Below, one piece after another: positions 53,057 to 61,106 of a stretch of DNA of 64,000 nucleotides (positions within the stretch are counted from its first letter, which is position 1; each line of letters begins with the position of its first letter). The notes below the pieces were generated by a model, which was not told the origin of the DNA, searched no databases, and saw only the letters and a list, made by a program, of their open reading frames with translations. The translations under genes were made by a program, and so were the position numbers. Origin of the DNA: Algoriphagus sp. (GTDB taxonomy: Bacteria > Bacteroidota > Bacteroidia > Cytophagales > Cyclobacteriaceae). Location: assembly GCA_018336015.1 (NCBI GenBank), contig JAGXQZ010000051.1, forward strand, positions 186,001 through 250,000, in the 5' to 3' direction.

Positions 53057-53891
53057 ACTGATTATCAATTCTGACGGGAGTATTTATCATTTGCATTTGA
53101 AGCCAGAACACCTGGCTTCAACTGTTTTTACCGTGGGTGATCCAGACCGTGCTCCGTTGGTTTCCCAGTACTTTGATCAGATCGATTTCAAGCTTCAAAA
53201 GCGGGAATTTATCACCCACACCGGTTGGAAAAACGGGAAGCGGGTGACGGTCATCAGTACCGGAATGGGCACGGACAACATCGAGATACTCATGACCGAA
53301 CTCGATGCATTGGTCAATGTAGATCTGGAAACACGACTGATCAAACCTGAAAAAAACAGCCTTCAGATCATTCGAATCGGCACATCAGGCAGTATGCAGG
53401 CAGATCTTCCTGTAGGCACGATGCTGGCATCTGAAATCGGAATCGGAATGGATACGTTGATGGCCTATTACCCAGCATTGCAAGAAGATCAAAGTATTGC
53501 TCGGGCGATCCAAATGGAGCTAAACTTGCCTTTCTACCCCTATCAAGCTAAGGCCTCTAGAAAACTTTTGGGAAAACTCCCAAGCGAAATAAAACAAGGG
53601 GTAACCCTGACTTGTCCGGGATTTTATGCTCCTCAAGGACGAGAGGTCCGTCTCAAACCACGATTTGACCGGATGATCGAGCGACTTGGCGGATTAAATA
53701 TCGGAGAAAAGCGACTGACCAATTTTGAAATGGAAACCGCGGGATATTATGCGTTAGGGAAGTTGCTTGGCCATGAAATGCTAAGTCTAAATGCCATCGT
53801 CGCCAATCGTCCATTGAAAAAATTTGATTCAGATGCAGAGAAAACAGTCGATAACCTTATCCAAAAAGCACTAGATATCTTTACTCAATGA
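53028..53891 (+). CDS. Nucleoside phosphorylase (uridine/purine phosphorylase family)
   Basis: A 287-residue PNP_UDP family enzyme that splits nucleosides with phosphate. FTVGDPDRAPLVSQYF (phosphate-binding GDPxR), VISTGMGTDNIEI, IRIGTSGSMQADLPVGT and FEMETAGYYALG (nucleoside-binding ExE-like) appear in family order. Pattern is closest to uridine phosphorylases, but base specificity is uncertain. It overlaps trhO upstream (29 bases) and the AlkD-like gene downstream (ATGA), so the three are tightly coupled. Confidence 0.92.
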   Translation: MENQPIPASELIINSDGSIYHLHLKPEHLASTVFTVGDPDRAPLVSQYFDQIDFKLQKREFITHTGWKNGKRVTVISTGMGTDNIEILMTELDALVNVDLETRLIKPEKNSLQIIRIGTSGSMQADLPVGTMLASEIGIGMDTLMAYYPALQEDQSIARAIQMELNLPFYPYQAKASRKLLGKLPSEIKQGVTLTCPGFYAPQGREVRLKPRFDRMIERLGGLNIGEKRLTNFEMETAGYYALGKLLGHEMLSLNAIVANRPLKKFDSDAEKTVDNLIQKALDIFTQ

Positions 53892-54604
53892 GTGGTTTGA
53901 CCGAACAAATTATCGAAGCCCTGAGGGAAAAAGCAATTCCTGAAAAGGCTTCTTTTTTGCCCAAATTTTTCAAAACCGGACCCGGAGAGTACGGAGAAGG
54001 AGATCTTTTTTTGGGGGTGACAGTTCCCGATCAAAGACAGATTGCCAAGCAATTTTTTAAAGAAATAAGTTTAGAAGAACTTACTCGATTGATTCAACAT
54101 CCATTTCATGAGGTTCGGTTGACAGGATTGTTGGCTTTGGTTTATCGCTATGAAAAGACCAAGTCTGAACCGGACAAGATGGCTCTGGTCAATTTTTACC
54201 TTTCTCAACTGGACTTTGTGAACAACTGGGATCTGGTAGACAGTTCTTGCTATCAAATTTTGGGGCATTTTTACTGGAAAAAAGAAAAGACACTGTTCTA
54301 TGAATTAGCAGATTCCGGGCACCTTTGGCGGCAGCGGGTGGCCATGATCAGCAGCTATTTTTGGATCAAAAAAGGGGAGTTTGCTGATGCTTTGGCATTG
54401 GCGGGAAGGCTCAAAAACCATTCCCATGACCTCATGCACAAAGCTGTCGGCTGGATGCTACGGGAAATCGGAAATCGGAATTTTGAAGTAGAATTGGAGT
54501 TTCTGAAAAAGCACTACCAAACCCTACCCAGAACAGCCTTGAGGTACGCCATTGAGAAATTTCCGGAAGACTTGAGGCAGGATTTTTTGAAGGGAAATAT
54601 TTAG
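53888..54604 (+). CDS. DNA alkylation repair (AlkD-like) HEAT-repeat protein
   Basis: A 238-residue all-helical protein of the AlkD/AlkC-like alkylbase DNA glycosylase family. Conserved phrases GVTVPDQRQIAKQF, HPFHEVRLTGLLALV, VNNWDLVDSSC, RQRVAMISSYFWIK and HDLMHKAVGWMLREIG are typical and include the Trp and Asp that line the DNA-damage site. It removes bulky or cationic alkylated bases. Overlaps the phosphorylase by ATGA. The stop codon runs into an 11-bp repeat block. Confidence 0.92.
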   Translation: MSGLTEQIIEALREKAIPEKASFLPKFFKTGPGEYGEGDLFLGVTVPDQRQIAKQFFKEISLEELTRLIQHPFHEVRLTGLLALVYRYEKTKSEPDKMALVNFYLSQLDFVNNWDLVDSSCYQILGHFYWKKEKTLFYELADSGHLWRQRVAMISSYFWIKKGEFADALALAGRLKNHSHDLMHKAVGWMLREIGNRNFEVELEFLKKHYQTLPRTALRYAIEKFPEDLRQDFLKGNI

Positions 54605-54745
54605 AAATACAGTTGAAATAAACTCCGCTTCGCTTTGTGAAATACTATTGAAATAGAAGCTTTGAAATATATTGACATATTCTAGTAATGCTATATTTCG
54701 CCTGACGAAGGAAGGCTTATTTCAACAGAATTTCCACTGTATTTC
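54604..54745. repeat. 11-bp repeat block I (AlkD/ABC-F convergent gap)
   Basis: Forward units GAAATACAGTT, GAAATAAACTC, then GAAATACTATT, GAAATAGAAGC and GAAATATATT (54604-54674). Reverse units are contiguous at 54715-54745 (RC GAAATACAGTG, GAAATTCTGTT, GAAATAAGC). The opposite ends could pair into a long stem across the gap of two convergent genes. Confidence 0.8.
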
Positions 54746-54749
54746 CCTT

Positions 54750-56681
54750 TTATTCTATCCCATCCAGTTCACTCAATTCCAGCCAAGCCAGCTCCAATTC
54801 TTCCAATTCCCTGTCAATGGCTTGCAGGCGATTGGTCCAGGTCATCAGCTGATTGACATCGGAGGTTCCGGCAGCGATCTGATCGGAGATCGTCGACTTT
54901 TCTCCCTCCAACTTGGCAATCGTCTCGTTGATCTTTTTGAATTCCTGCTTTTGCTTAAAGCTCGCTTTAACCTTCGTTGCAGAAATGGGCTTTTCTACTT
55001 TGACCTGCTTTTCCTCGATTTTTGTGTCTTGGATCTCGTTTCTTGGCTCTAAAGTCTTGATACTTGTGCCTTGATACTGATTACTGTTTTCTTTCTCCCA
55101 TTCCCTGAAATCAGTATAATTCCCCGGGAAATCCTTGATTTTCCCTTCTCCTTCAAACACAAACAAGTGCTCGACCAATCGGTCCATAAAGTACCGGTCG
55201 TGTGACACGATGATCAGGCAGCCGGGGAAAGTATCCAAAAATTCCTCCAGGATATTCAAGGTCATCAAGTCCAGATCGTTTGTCGGTTCGTCGAGTATCA
55301 GGAAGTTTGGATTCTTGATCAACACCATCAGGAGCTGAAGTCGACGTCTCTCACCTCCACTCATCTTTCCGATCGGTGTGAATTGTTGCTTGGGCGGAAA
55401 GCCAAACTGGGTCAAAAACTGACTCACGGTGATCGTCTGTCCTTTGTCCAACACCACCACTTCGGCCACTTCCTTCACCACATCGATCAGTCGCTTTTCT
55501 TCGTCAAAACGGTCCTCTTCCTGACGGTAATAGCCAAAAGCGGTGGTTTGACCAACTGAAATTTTTCCTGCATCCGGATCAAGCAATCCGGTGATCATTT
55601 TCAGAAAAGTCGTCTTTCCGGCACCATTTGGTCCCACGATACCGATCCGGTCTTTCTTTTTGAAGATGTAGGAAAAGTCCTTGACAAGCGTCTTTTCATC
55701 AAAGGACTTGCTAATTTTCTCGATTTCAAGAATCTTATTCCCTAGGCGTTGGGTAGATACTGAAAGTTCAATATCCCGTTCCTCCCGCTTGGTGAAGGCT
55801 TTTTCTTTGGTTTCTTCGAAAGCATCCACGCGGTATTTCGCTTTGGTTCCACGGGCTTTAGGCTGACGACGAATCCAGTCCAACTCCTTTTTGTAGAGAC
55901 TTTTGGCCTTTTCGATCTCAATGTCTTCGATCTGAAGTCGCTCGGCTTTTTTGTCCAAAAAGTAGCCGTAATTACCTTGGTACCGATGGATTTTCCCCTG
56001 ATCGAGTTCGAGGATTTCGTTGGTCACCTTATCCAAAAAGTAACGGTCGTGCGTAACCATGAAAATGGACAGATTGGCCTTGGCCAGGTAATCTTCCAGC
56101 CATTCGATCGTCTCCAAGTCCAAGTGGTTGGTTGGTTCGTCGAGTAGAAGTAAATCTGGCTTTTCGAGAATAGCTTTGGCCAAAGCCACCCGCTTCCGCT
56201 GACCACCGGAGAGATTTCCCACGGGGAGTTCGGTGTCGTGGAGCCCCAATTTTCCAAGTACTTCTTTCACTTGATACTCAAAATCCCAAGCCTGAAGCGC
56301 ATCCATTTTCTCAAACAGCTTGGACATCTGATCGGAGTTGTCAATGCCCCGCTCGGCATCGAGCATGGCTTTATGATAGTCCTCGATCACCCGAAGGACC
56401 TCCGAATTACTTTGGTCAAATATCGTCTGATAGATGGTCAGATTGGAATCAAACACCGGATTCTGATGCACATAGGCAATCTTCACAGCGTTATTGATGG
56501 CCACTTGGCCGGTATCGGCGATCTCCTGGCCCATGATGATTTTCATCAAAGTGGACTTGCCTGCGCCATTGATTCCGACGAGAGCGATCTTTTGTCCTTG
56601 GGAAATGCCAAAGGATATATTTGAAAAAAGCTTTCGTTCCCCGAAAGCCTTGCTGAGATTCTCAACTGAAAGGTAATTCAT
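54750..56681 (-). CDS. ABC-F family ATPase (Uup-like)
   Basis: A 643-residue soluble protein with two ABC ATPase domains and no membrane part. First domain: GINGAGKST, LSGGQRKRVALAKAIL, LLLDEPTNHLDLET. Second: GPNGAGKTTFLK, MSGGERRRLQLLMVL, FLILDEPTNDLDLMT. The linker between them is the charged ABC-F arm; a C-terminal lysine/glutamate-rich coiled coil (about 560-640) is Uup-like. It acts on ribosomes to relieve stalling. The -7 box is five bases before the ATG, suggesting a leaderless message. Confidence 0.95.
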   Translation of the reverse strand: MNYLSVENLSKAFGERKLFSNISFGISQGQKIALVGINGAGKSTLMKIIMGQEIADTGQVAINNAVKIAYVHQNPVFDSNLTIYQTIFDQSNSEVLRVIEDYHKAMLDAERGIDNSDQMSKLFEKMDALQAWDFEYQVKEVLGKLGLHDTELPVGNLSGGQRKRVALAKAILEKPDLLLLDEPTNHLDLETIEWLEDYLAKANLSIFMVTHDRYFLDKVTNEILELDQGKIHRYQGNYGYFLDKKAERLQIEDIEIEKAKSLYKKELDWIRRQPKARGTKAKYRVDAFEETKEKAFTKREERDIELSVSTQRLGNKILEIEKISKSFDEKTLVKDFSYIFKKKDRIGIVGPNGAGKTTFLKMITGLLDPDAGKISVGQTTAFGYYRQEEDRFDEEKRLIDVVKEVAEVVVLDKGQTITVSQFLTQFGFPPKQQFTPIGKMSGGERRRLQLLMVLIKNPNFLILDEPTNDLDLMTLNILEEFLDTFPGCLIIVSHDRYFMDRLVEHLFVFEGEGKIKDFPGNYTDFREWEKENSNQYQGTSIKTLEPRNEIQDTKIEEKQVKVEKPISATKVKASFKQKQEFKKINETIAKLEGEKSTISDQIAAGTSDVNQLMTWTNRLQAIDRELEELELAWLELSELDGIE

Positions 56682-56685
56682 GGCG

Positions 56686-56693
56686 CAAAAGTA
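56686..56693 (-). promoter_or_regulatory. -7 box of the ABC-F gene, five bases before the ATG
   Basis: TACTTTTG on the minus strand, then CGCC-ATG region. No clear -33 TTTG. Implies a message that starts at or next to the ATG. Confidence 0.55.
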
Positions 56694-56718
56694 AGGGAAT
56701 TACACTTGAAACATGGTA

Positions 56719-56841
56719 GAAATACAATTGAAATAGGTCCAACTTCGTTGGCCGAAATATTTGGCGAAATTCCACTCTTGAAGCAAAAGCTGGATCAACA
56801 TATTTCACCGACCGCAGGGAGGTTTATTTCTACTGTATTTC
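56719..56841. repeat. 11-bp repeat block II (ABC-F/deformylase-like divergent gap)
   Basis: Forward GAAATACAATT, GAAATAGGTCC (56719-56740), then GGTCCAAC-TTCG-TTGGCC as a small hairpin, GAAATATTTGG (56754), and reverse TTTATTTC/TACTGTATTTC (56823-56841). The first 19 bases match those of block I at 18 of 19. It ends 24 bases before the deformylase-like ATG. Confidence 0.8.
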
Positions 56842-56865
56842 GCAAAGCATATTTACCTTAGTACT

Positions 56866-57351
56866 ATGAAAACCATCCACGACATTCTCAAACTCGGCGA
56901 TCCTCGACTCTATGAAGTTTGCGAACCTGTTTTGAAATCTGACCTTCCAATGGTAACGGAATGGACTCAACAGCTGCACGAAGCCATGGAAGATATCCGC
57001 CGAGTGTATGGATTTGGAAGGGGAATCGCCGCTCCTCAATTGGGGATCATGAAGCGGATGTTTTATCTGAATCTGGATCGGCCTTTCATCATTCTCAATC
57101 CCGAACTGAAGGGGCTTAGTGAAGAGCTTTTTGAGCTGTGGGATGACTGCATGAGCTTTCCCAATCTGCTGGTGAAAGTGAAACGTCACCAAAGTCTGAC
57201 ATTGGAATATTTAGACGAAAACTGGGAAAAACAAAGCTGGACTGTGGATGGAGCGATTTCAGAACTGATCCAGCACGAATACGACCATCTCGATGGGGTG
57301 CTATGTACCATGCGGGCAATTGATGAGAAAAGCTTTAAGTGGAAAGGATAG
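56866..57351 (+). CDS. Peptide deformylase-like protein with altered motif 2
   Basis: A 161-residue protein of the deformylase fold. Motif 1 is GRGIAAPQLG (close to GxGLAAPQ), motif 3 is QHEYDHLDG (HExxH-type, metal His pair kept). Motif 2, normally EGCLS, reads DDCMS in LWDDCMSFPN: the Cys metal ligand stays but the preceding E-G is changed. It may be a working paralogue with changed specificity or a different hydrolase; the main def gene is presumably elsewhere. A weak -7 box TACCTTAG at 56854. Confidence 0.85.
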   Translation: MKTIHDILKLGDPRLYEVCEPVLKSDLPMVTEWTQQLHEAMEDIRRVYGFGRGIAAPQLGIMKRMFYLNLDRPFIILNPELKGLSEELFELWDDCMSFPNLLVKVKRHQSLTLEYLDENWEKQSWTVDGAISELIQHEYDHLDGVLCTMRAIDEKSFKWKG

Positions 57352-57392
57352 CTTGATATAGAGAGGTAATAATAGGTGGTAACATTTTTCAG

Positions 57393-57503
57393 TTTCCCGC
57401 AGATCCACGCAGAAAAAGTCACGGATTGCCACAGATTTTGATAGGATCTAAAAGTGAGATCACCTTAAATCAGCGATTCAGATCTGCGTCAATCAGCGGG
57501 AAA
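57393..57503. repeat. 111-bp palindromic intergenic element with about 12-bp phasing
   Basis: Ends TTTCCCGCAGATCCACGCAG and, reversed, TTTCCCGCTGATTGACGCAG, so the borders are imperfect inverted repeats. Between them the sequence is built of CACGGATTGCCA/CAGATTTTGATA-like units. It resembles a dispersed sequence I recall in many environmental genomes. No open reading frame. Confidence 0.65.
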
Positions 57504-57639
57504 TGAATCTTCAGGAATCGGCTCATTTTCGCAAGAAATACGGCTCAAATCCAAATAAAATTGAGCCGTATTTAACCCCTATTTTAAAGTTTTTGAGCCG
57601 ATTGAATCTCAGGTTTTCAATTTTTCACGAAGCGAAGCG

Positions 57640-57683
57640 AAGTGTATTTCGATTGTATTTCAACAGTATTTCCACTTTGTTTC
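57640..57683. repeat. 11-bp repeat block III (four contiguous units)
   Basis: AAGTGTATTTC, GATTGTATTTC, AACAGTATTTC, CACTTTGTTTC in a row, the reverse orientation of the units in blocks I and II. Just upstream, at 57627-57640, GAAGC repeats correspond to the CTTCGCTTCG core of block I. It ends 20 bases before the dehydratase ATG. Confidence 0.82.
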
Positions 57684-57703
57684 CCTTCCCCTATCTTTAA
57701 CCC

Positions 57704-58648
57704 ATGAATTTTCCGACCCTCTCCGATATCCGCGCGGCACATGCCCGCATTCAGTCGTTTATCCATCGCACTCCTATCTTGACCTGTACAGCAATTGATG
57801 AAATCGCAGGTTGCGAGATCTATTTTAAGTGCGAAAACTTTCAAAAAGTCGGTGCTTTCAAAGCCCGAGGAGCTGCCAATGCCGTGATGAAACTCAGTCC
57901 AGAGGAAAGAACCAAAGGTGTCGCGACACACTCTTCCGGTAATCATGCTGCCGCCCTCGCCCGCGCTGCCAGTGTGGCGGGAATTCCTTCCTATATCGTA
58001 ATGCCCTCCAATGCCCCCGAGATCAAAAAGAAAGCGGTCAAAGGCTACGGAGGAGAAATCATCGAGTGCGAACCCAACCTCAAAGCACGGGAAACTACCC
58101 TTGAAGCGGTCGTAGCAAGAACCGGAGCGACCTTTATACCACCATATGACTATATGGATGTGATCGAAGGGCAAGCCACTTGCGTGCTCGAACTATTGGA
58201 AGATCAACCGGATCTAGATATTGTCATGGCTCCTGTAGGAGGTGGTGGTCTTTTGGGGGGAACAGCTTTGACAGCCCACTACATCAATCCGGAAATCGAA
58301 GTCATTGCCGGAGAACCTGCCGGTGCTGATGATGCTTTTCGATCTTTTCATGCCGGACATATTATCCCGCAAACCGGTCCAAATACCATCGCCGACGGGC
58401 TCTTGACATCGTTGGGCAAGTTGAATTTTGAATTGATTCAAAAGTACGTAGATGACATCCTGCTTGCCACCGACCCGCAGATCATCGAAGCCATGCGACT
58501 GGTCTACGAGCGGATGAAAATCATCATCGAGCCATCCTGTGCTGTACCATTGGCGGCTTTATTGGCGAATAAAGAAAGGTTTGCAGGTAAAAAAGTAGGA
58601 ATCATCCTATCCGGGGGCAATGTGGATTTGGGGAAATTGCCTTTTTAA
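57704..58648 (+). CDS. Threonine/serine dehydratase-type PLP enzyme
   Basis: A 314-residue fold-type II PLP enzyme: K53 in VGAFKARGAANAV is the Schiff-base lysine, SSGNHAAALARAA binds the cofactor and substrate carboxylate, and VGGGGLLGG holds the PLP phosphate. LSGGNVDLG is the C-terminal motif. No C-terminal regulatory domain, so it is the short catabolic/serine-racemase type rather than the IlvA biosynthetic type. It could deaminate threonine or serine or racemise serine. TATCTTTA before the ATG is a weak -7 box. Confidence 0.9.
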   Translation: MNFPTLSDIRAAHARIQSFIHRTPILTCTAIDEIAGCEIYFKCENFQKVGAFKARGAANAVMKLSPEERTKGVATHSSGNHAAALARAASVAGIPSYIVMPSNAPEIKKKAVKGYGGEIIECEPNLKARETTLEAVVARTGATFIPPYDYMDVIEGQATCVLELLEDQPDLDIVMAPVGGGGLLGGTALTAHYINPEIEVIAGEPAGADDAFRSFHAGHIIPQTGPNTIADGLLTSLGKLNFELIQKYVDDILLATDPQIIEAMRLVYERMKIIIEPSCAVPLAALLANKERFAGKKVGIILSGGNVDLGKLPF

Positions 58649-58655
58649 TAACAAA

Positions 58656-58688
58656 AAAGCCCAAATCTCTCGACTTGGGCCATTTTTC
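58656..58688. terminator. Terminator after the dehydratase gene
   Basis: GCCCAA / TTGGGC stem with AAAAAA before and CATTTTTC after; works as a modest terminator on either strand. Confidence 0.7.
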
Positions 58689-58690
58689 AG

Positions 58691-58726
58691 CTTTCTGATT
58701 TCTAACTTCTGCCTTCCTGCGGCAGG
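58691..58726. repeat. Short 7-bp-phased stretch with CCTGCGGCAGG palindrome
   Basis: CTTTCTG/ATTTCTA/ACTTCTG/CCTTCCT in 7-bp phase, running into the perfect palindrome CCTGC-G-GCAGG at 58716-58726. Lies just past the GMC oxidoreductase stop codon. Confidence 0.55.
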
Positions 58727-58740
58727 CAAGCTTTCAAACT

Positions 58741-60450
58741 TTACTTTTTGCTTTCCGCCACCGCATGATGTGCCGCTCTTGCCGCAAATGCCATGTACGT
58801 CAAGGATGGATTTTGGGTAGAAGTAGAAGTCATCGAAGCGCCGTCAGTCACATAGACATTCGGCACGGCATGCAACTGATGGTTGGCATTGAGAAGGGAG
58901 GTTTTAGGATCTTTGCCCATGCGTACCCCTCCCATTTCGTGAATGTCCAAGCCCGGCGCCTGTTTGCTGTCGGCAGATTGGATATTGGTAAATCCAGCCT
59001 TGGTAAACATCTCCGTCATCTGCTCGATGTAGTCCTTGACCATTTTCTCATCGTTATCGTCGTAGTCTACGCTGATTCGAAGCTGAGGCATGCCCCATTC
59101 GTCTTTTTGATTCGGATCGAGGGCGACAAAGTTGGTTTCCTTCGGGATCGTCTCTCCCATCATGTGCGAACCCACTCGCCACGGTCCATACTTATCCGGA
59201 TTGAGCAGACTGTTTTTCAAGTCCATGCCGATACCGCTGGTATCCGGGCCTGAGCCACGGCTAGCAGAGAATCCCGCTGCATAGCCACGGAGGAAGTCTG
59301 TCTCCTGCTTGTACACGTTTCGGAATCTTGGAAAATAGCCGCTCGTCGGTCTACCTCCGGAAGTGGTAAATTCGGAATGACCTTCGTATTCACCCGATAC
59401 TCGGGCGCGGTAATTATGGAAAGCCACGTATTTGCCAAGCAGTCCATTGTCATTACCCAGTCCATTCGGGAACCGGTTTGAAGTCGAGTTGAGCAAAATC
59501 GCATTGGTATTTAGCGCTGCGGCATTCACAAAGATCACATCAGCGTAAAATTCCTCAGTTTCCTTGGTCAGGCGGTCGATGATGCGTACCCCGGTCGCTT
59601 TTCCTTTTTCCTCATCATAGATGATGGAGTGAACCACCGCATCAGGTCGGAGGGTCAAGTTGCCTGTTTTCAAAGCCCAAGGAATGGTCGATGAGTTGGA
59701 ACTGAAGTAGCCCCCAAACGGACATCCTCGCTGACAGAGGTTACGGTTTTGGCACATGGCCCGACCCTGCTGGGCGTAGTATTCGGCATTGCCATGGATG
59801 TGCGCACAGCGGGCCGAGATCATGTGTCGGTCATTGCCGTAGTGCTTTTTAAGCTGCTCCGCAAAGTATTTCTCCACCACATTCAACTCATACCCTGGCA
59901 AAAACTCTCCATCGGGAAGTTGGGCTATGCCATCTTTGAAGCCGGAAACCCCGGCAAATTTCTCCACATGGCTGTACCATTTTTCGATGTCTTTGTATCG
60001 AATCGGCCAATCTACGGCAAAACCGTCACGAGCCGGCCCGTCAAAATCAAAGTCAGACCAACGCTGCACCTGTCTGGCCCAAAGAAGCGATTTACCGCCT
60101 ACTTGATAGCCTCGAATCCAGTCAAAAGGCTTCTCCTGCACATAAGGATGGTCGGTGTCTTTCACAAAAAAGTGCATCGCATCTTCACGGAAGGCATAGC
60201 ATCGGCTGATCACCGGATTGGCTTCTTGAATCTCCTGAGGAATCTGGTTCCGATGGGGAAATTCGTAAGGTAGCATATTGGTAGTCGGATAGTCTTTGAT
60301 GTGCTCCACATTGCGGCCGCGCTCCAGCATAAGTGTTTTTACACCCAAATCGCAAAACTCTTTTGCAGCCCAAGCCCCACTAATGCCCGAACCGATGACG
60401 ATGGCTTGATAGGTTCGCTCCTGTTTGCTACGGATATTCAGATTAGCCAT
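58741..60450 (-). CDS. GMC family FAD-dependent oxidoreductase (gluconate/sugar dehydrogenase large-subunit-like)
   Basis: A 569-residue flavoprotein of the GMC oxidoreductase group. N-terminal dinucleotide fold AIVIGSGISGAWAAKEF, LMLERGRNVEHI, then GYQVGGKSLLWARQVQRW as the FAD-covering lid, and the C-terminal NVYVTDGASMTSTSTQNPSLTYMAFA with the catalytic His/Asn region. QNRNLCQRGCPFGGYFSSNSS carries two Cys near the flavin. It lacks its own signal peptide and probably rides out with its Tat-type partner 8 bases of overlap upstream. Such pairs oxidise sugars; the acceptor cytochrome is not in the window. Confidence 0.9.
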   Translation of the reverse strand: MANLNIRSKQERTYQAIVIGSGISGAWAAKEFCDLGVKTLMLERGRNVEHIKDYPTTNMLPYEFPHRNQIPQEIQEANPVISRCYAFREDAMHFFVKDTDHPYVQEKPFDWIRGYQVGGKSLLWARQVQRWSDFDFDGPARDGFAVDWPIRYKDIEKWYSHVEKFAGVSGFKDGIAQLPDGEFLPGYELNVVEKYFAEQLKKHYGNDRHMISARCAHIHGNAEYYAQQGRAMCQNRNLCQRGCPFGGYFSSNSSTIPWALKTGNLTLRPDAVVHSIIYDEEKGKATGVRIIDRLTKETEEFYADVIFVNAAALNTNAILLNSTSNRFPNGLGNDNGLLGKYVAFHNYRARVSGEYEGHSEFTTSGGRPTSGYFPRFRNVYKQETDFLRGYAAGFSASRGSGPDTSGIGMDLKNSLLNPDKYGPWRVGSHMMGETIPKETNFVALDPNQKDEWGMPQLRISVDYDDNDEKMVKDYIEQMTEMFTKAGFTNIQSADSKQAPGLDIHEMGGVRMGKDPKTSLLNANHQLHAVPNVYVTDGASMTSTSTQNPSLTYMAFAARAAHHAVAESKK

Positions 60451-61015
60451 TGATGCGAGGTTTTTGAAGGTCAGTGATCAAAACGGCGCCATTGTATTCG
60501 CCAGGTATAAGGGAATAAGGAATGATTTCAGTTTGGATGTATTCGGAGGCCATGTATCCTTGGATGGTGAATCGCTTGGTGGAATTGAGGAAGTATGCGA
60601 TGTTGCCTCGCTCTTTTCCCTCCGGTGTGTCATCGCCTTCGAGCTTGGTTCCGTTGAGGATCAATTCTTCTTTCTCTTTGGTGGAAAGGGCGTCGAATTT
60701 CTTTCCTGCGGTCTTTTGGACATAATCGGGGAAGGCAATTAATCCTGCGCTGAATTTCTCCTGATTTTCCTTGGTAAAGCAGTCATTGACCATCACGAGG
60801 ATAAAGTCAGGCACCTCTAGATCAAGCGCTCCTTTGATTTCTCCGGCTGGAATGATGGTATCGGAAATGGCTGCAAGAAGCGCTTTTTGGGAGGCGGTAA
60901 CTTTCAGATTTTTGTAGGCGGCGAGGATGTCGTCTTTGCTGAAGTCACAGGAAGGAATCAGGGCAAGTCCTCCGGATATCAGCGCAATATGCCGCAAAGC
61001 ATGTCGTCTGTTCAT
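60443..61015 (-). CDS. Gluconate 2-dehydrogenase subunit 3 family protein (Tat signal)
   Basis: A 190-residue small subunit. N-terminus MNRRHALRHIALISGGLALIPSC has a twin-arginine motif (RRHALRH) and a Cys that could be lipidated. The mature part has SQKALLAAISDTIIPAGEIKGALDLEVPDFILVMVNDC, typical of the family, and LTKAFTIQGYMASE-type ending. It escorts and anchors the GMC large subunit across the inner membrane by the Tat route. The two genes overlap by 8 bases, so they are coupled. Confidence 0.9.
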   Translation of the reverse strand: MNRRHALRHIALISGGLALIPSCDFSKDDILAAYKNLKVTASQKALLAAISDTIIPAGEIKGALDLEVPDFILVMVNDCFTKENQEKFSAGLIAFPDYVQKTAGKKFDALSTKEKEELILNGTKLEGDDTPEGKERGNIAYFLNSTKRFTIQGYMASEYIQTEIIPYSLIPGEYNGAVLITDLQKPRING

Positions 61016-61106
61016 AGGTAAAGGCGATAGATTGGGTTAAAGCAATTGAAGCCAGAAAGTAGGGATTTTATCGAAAAATCCCTACCTGAATTTTACAAGG
61101 CTGAGA

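Noticed and set aside
54604..57683. CRISPR array interpretation of the 11-bp repeat blocks
   Set aside because: Units are too short, lack unique spacers of constant length, occur in both orientations and have no cas genes nearby.
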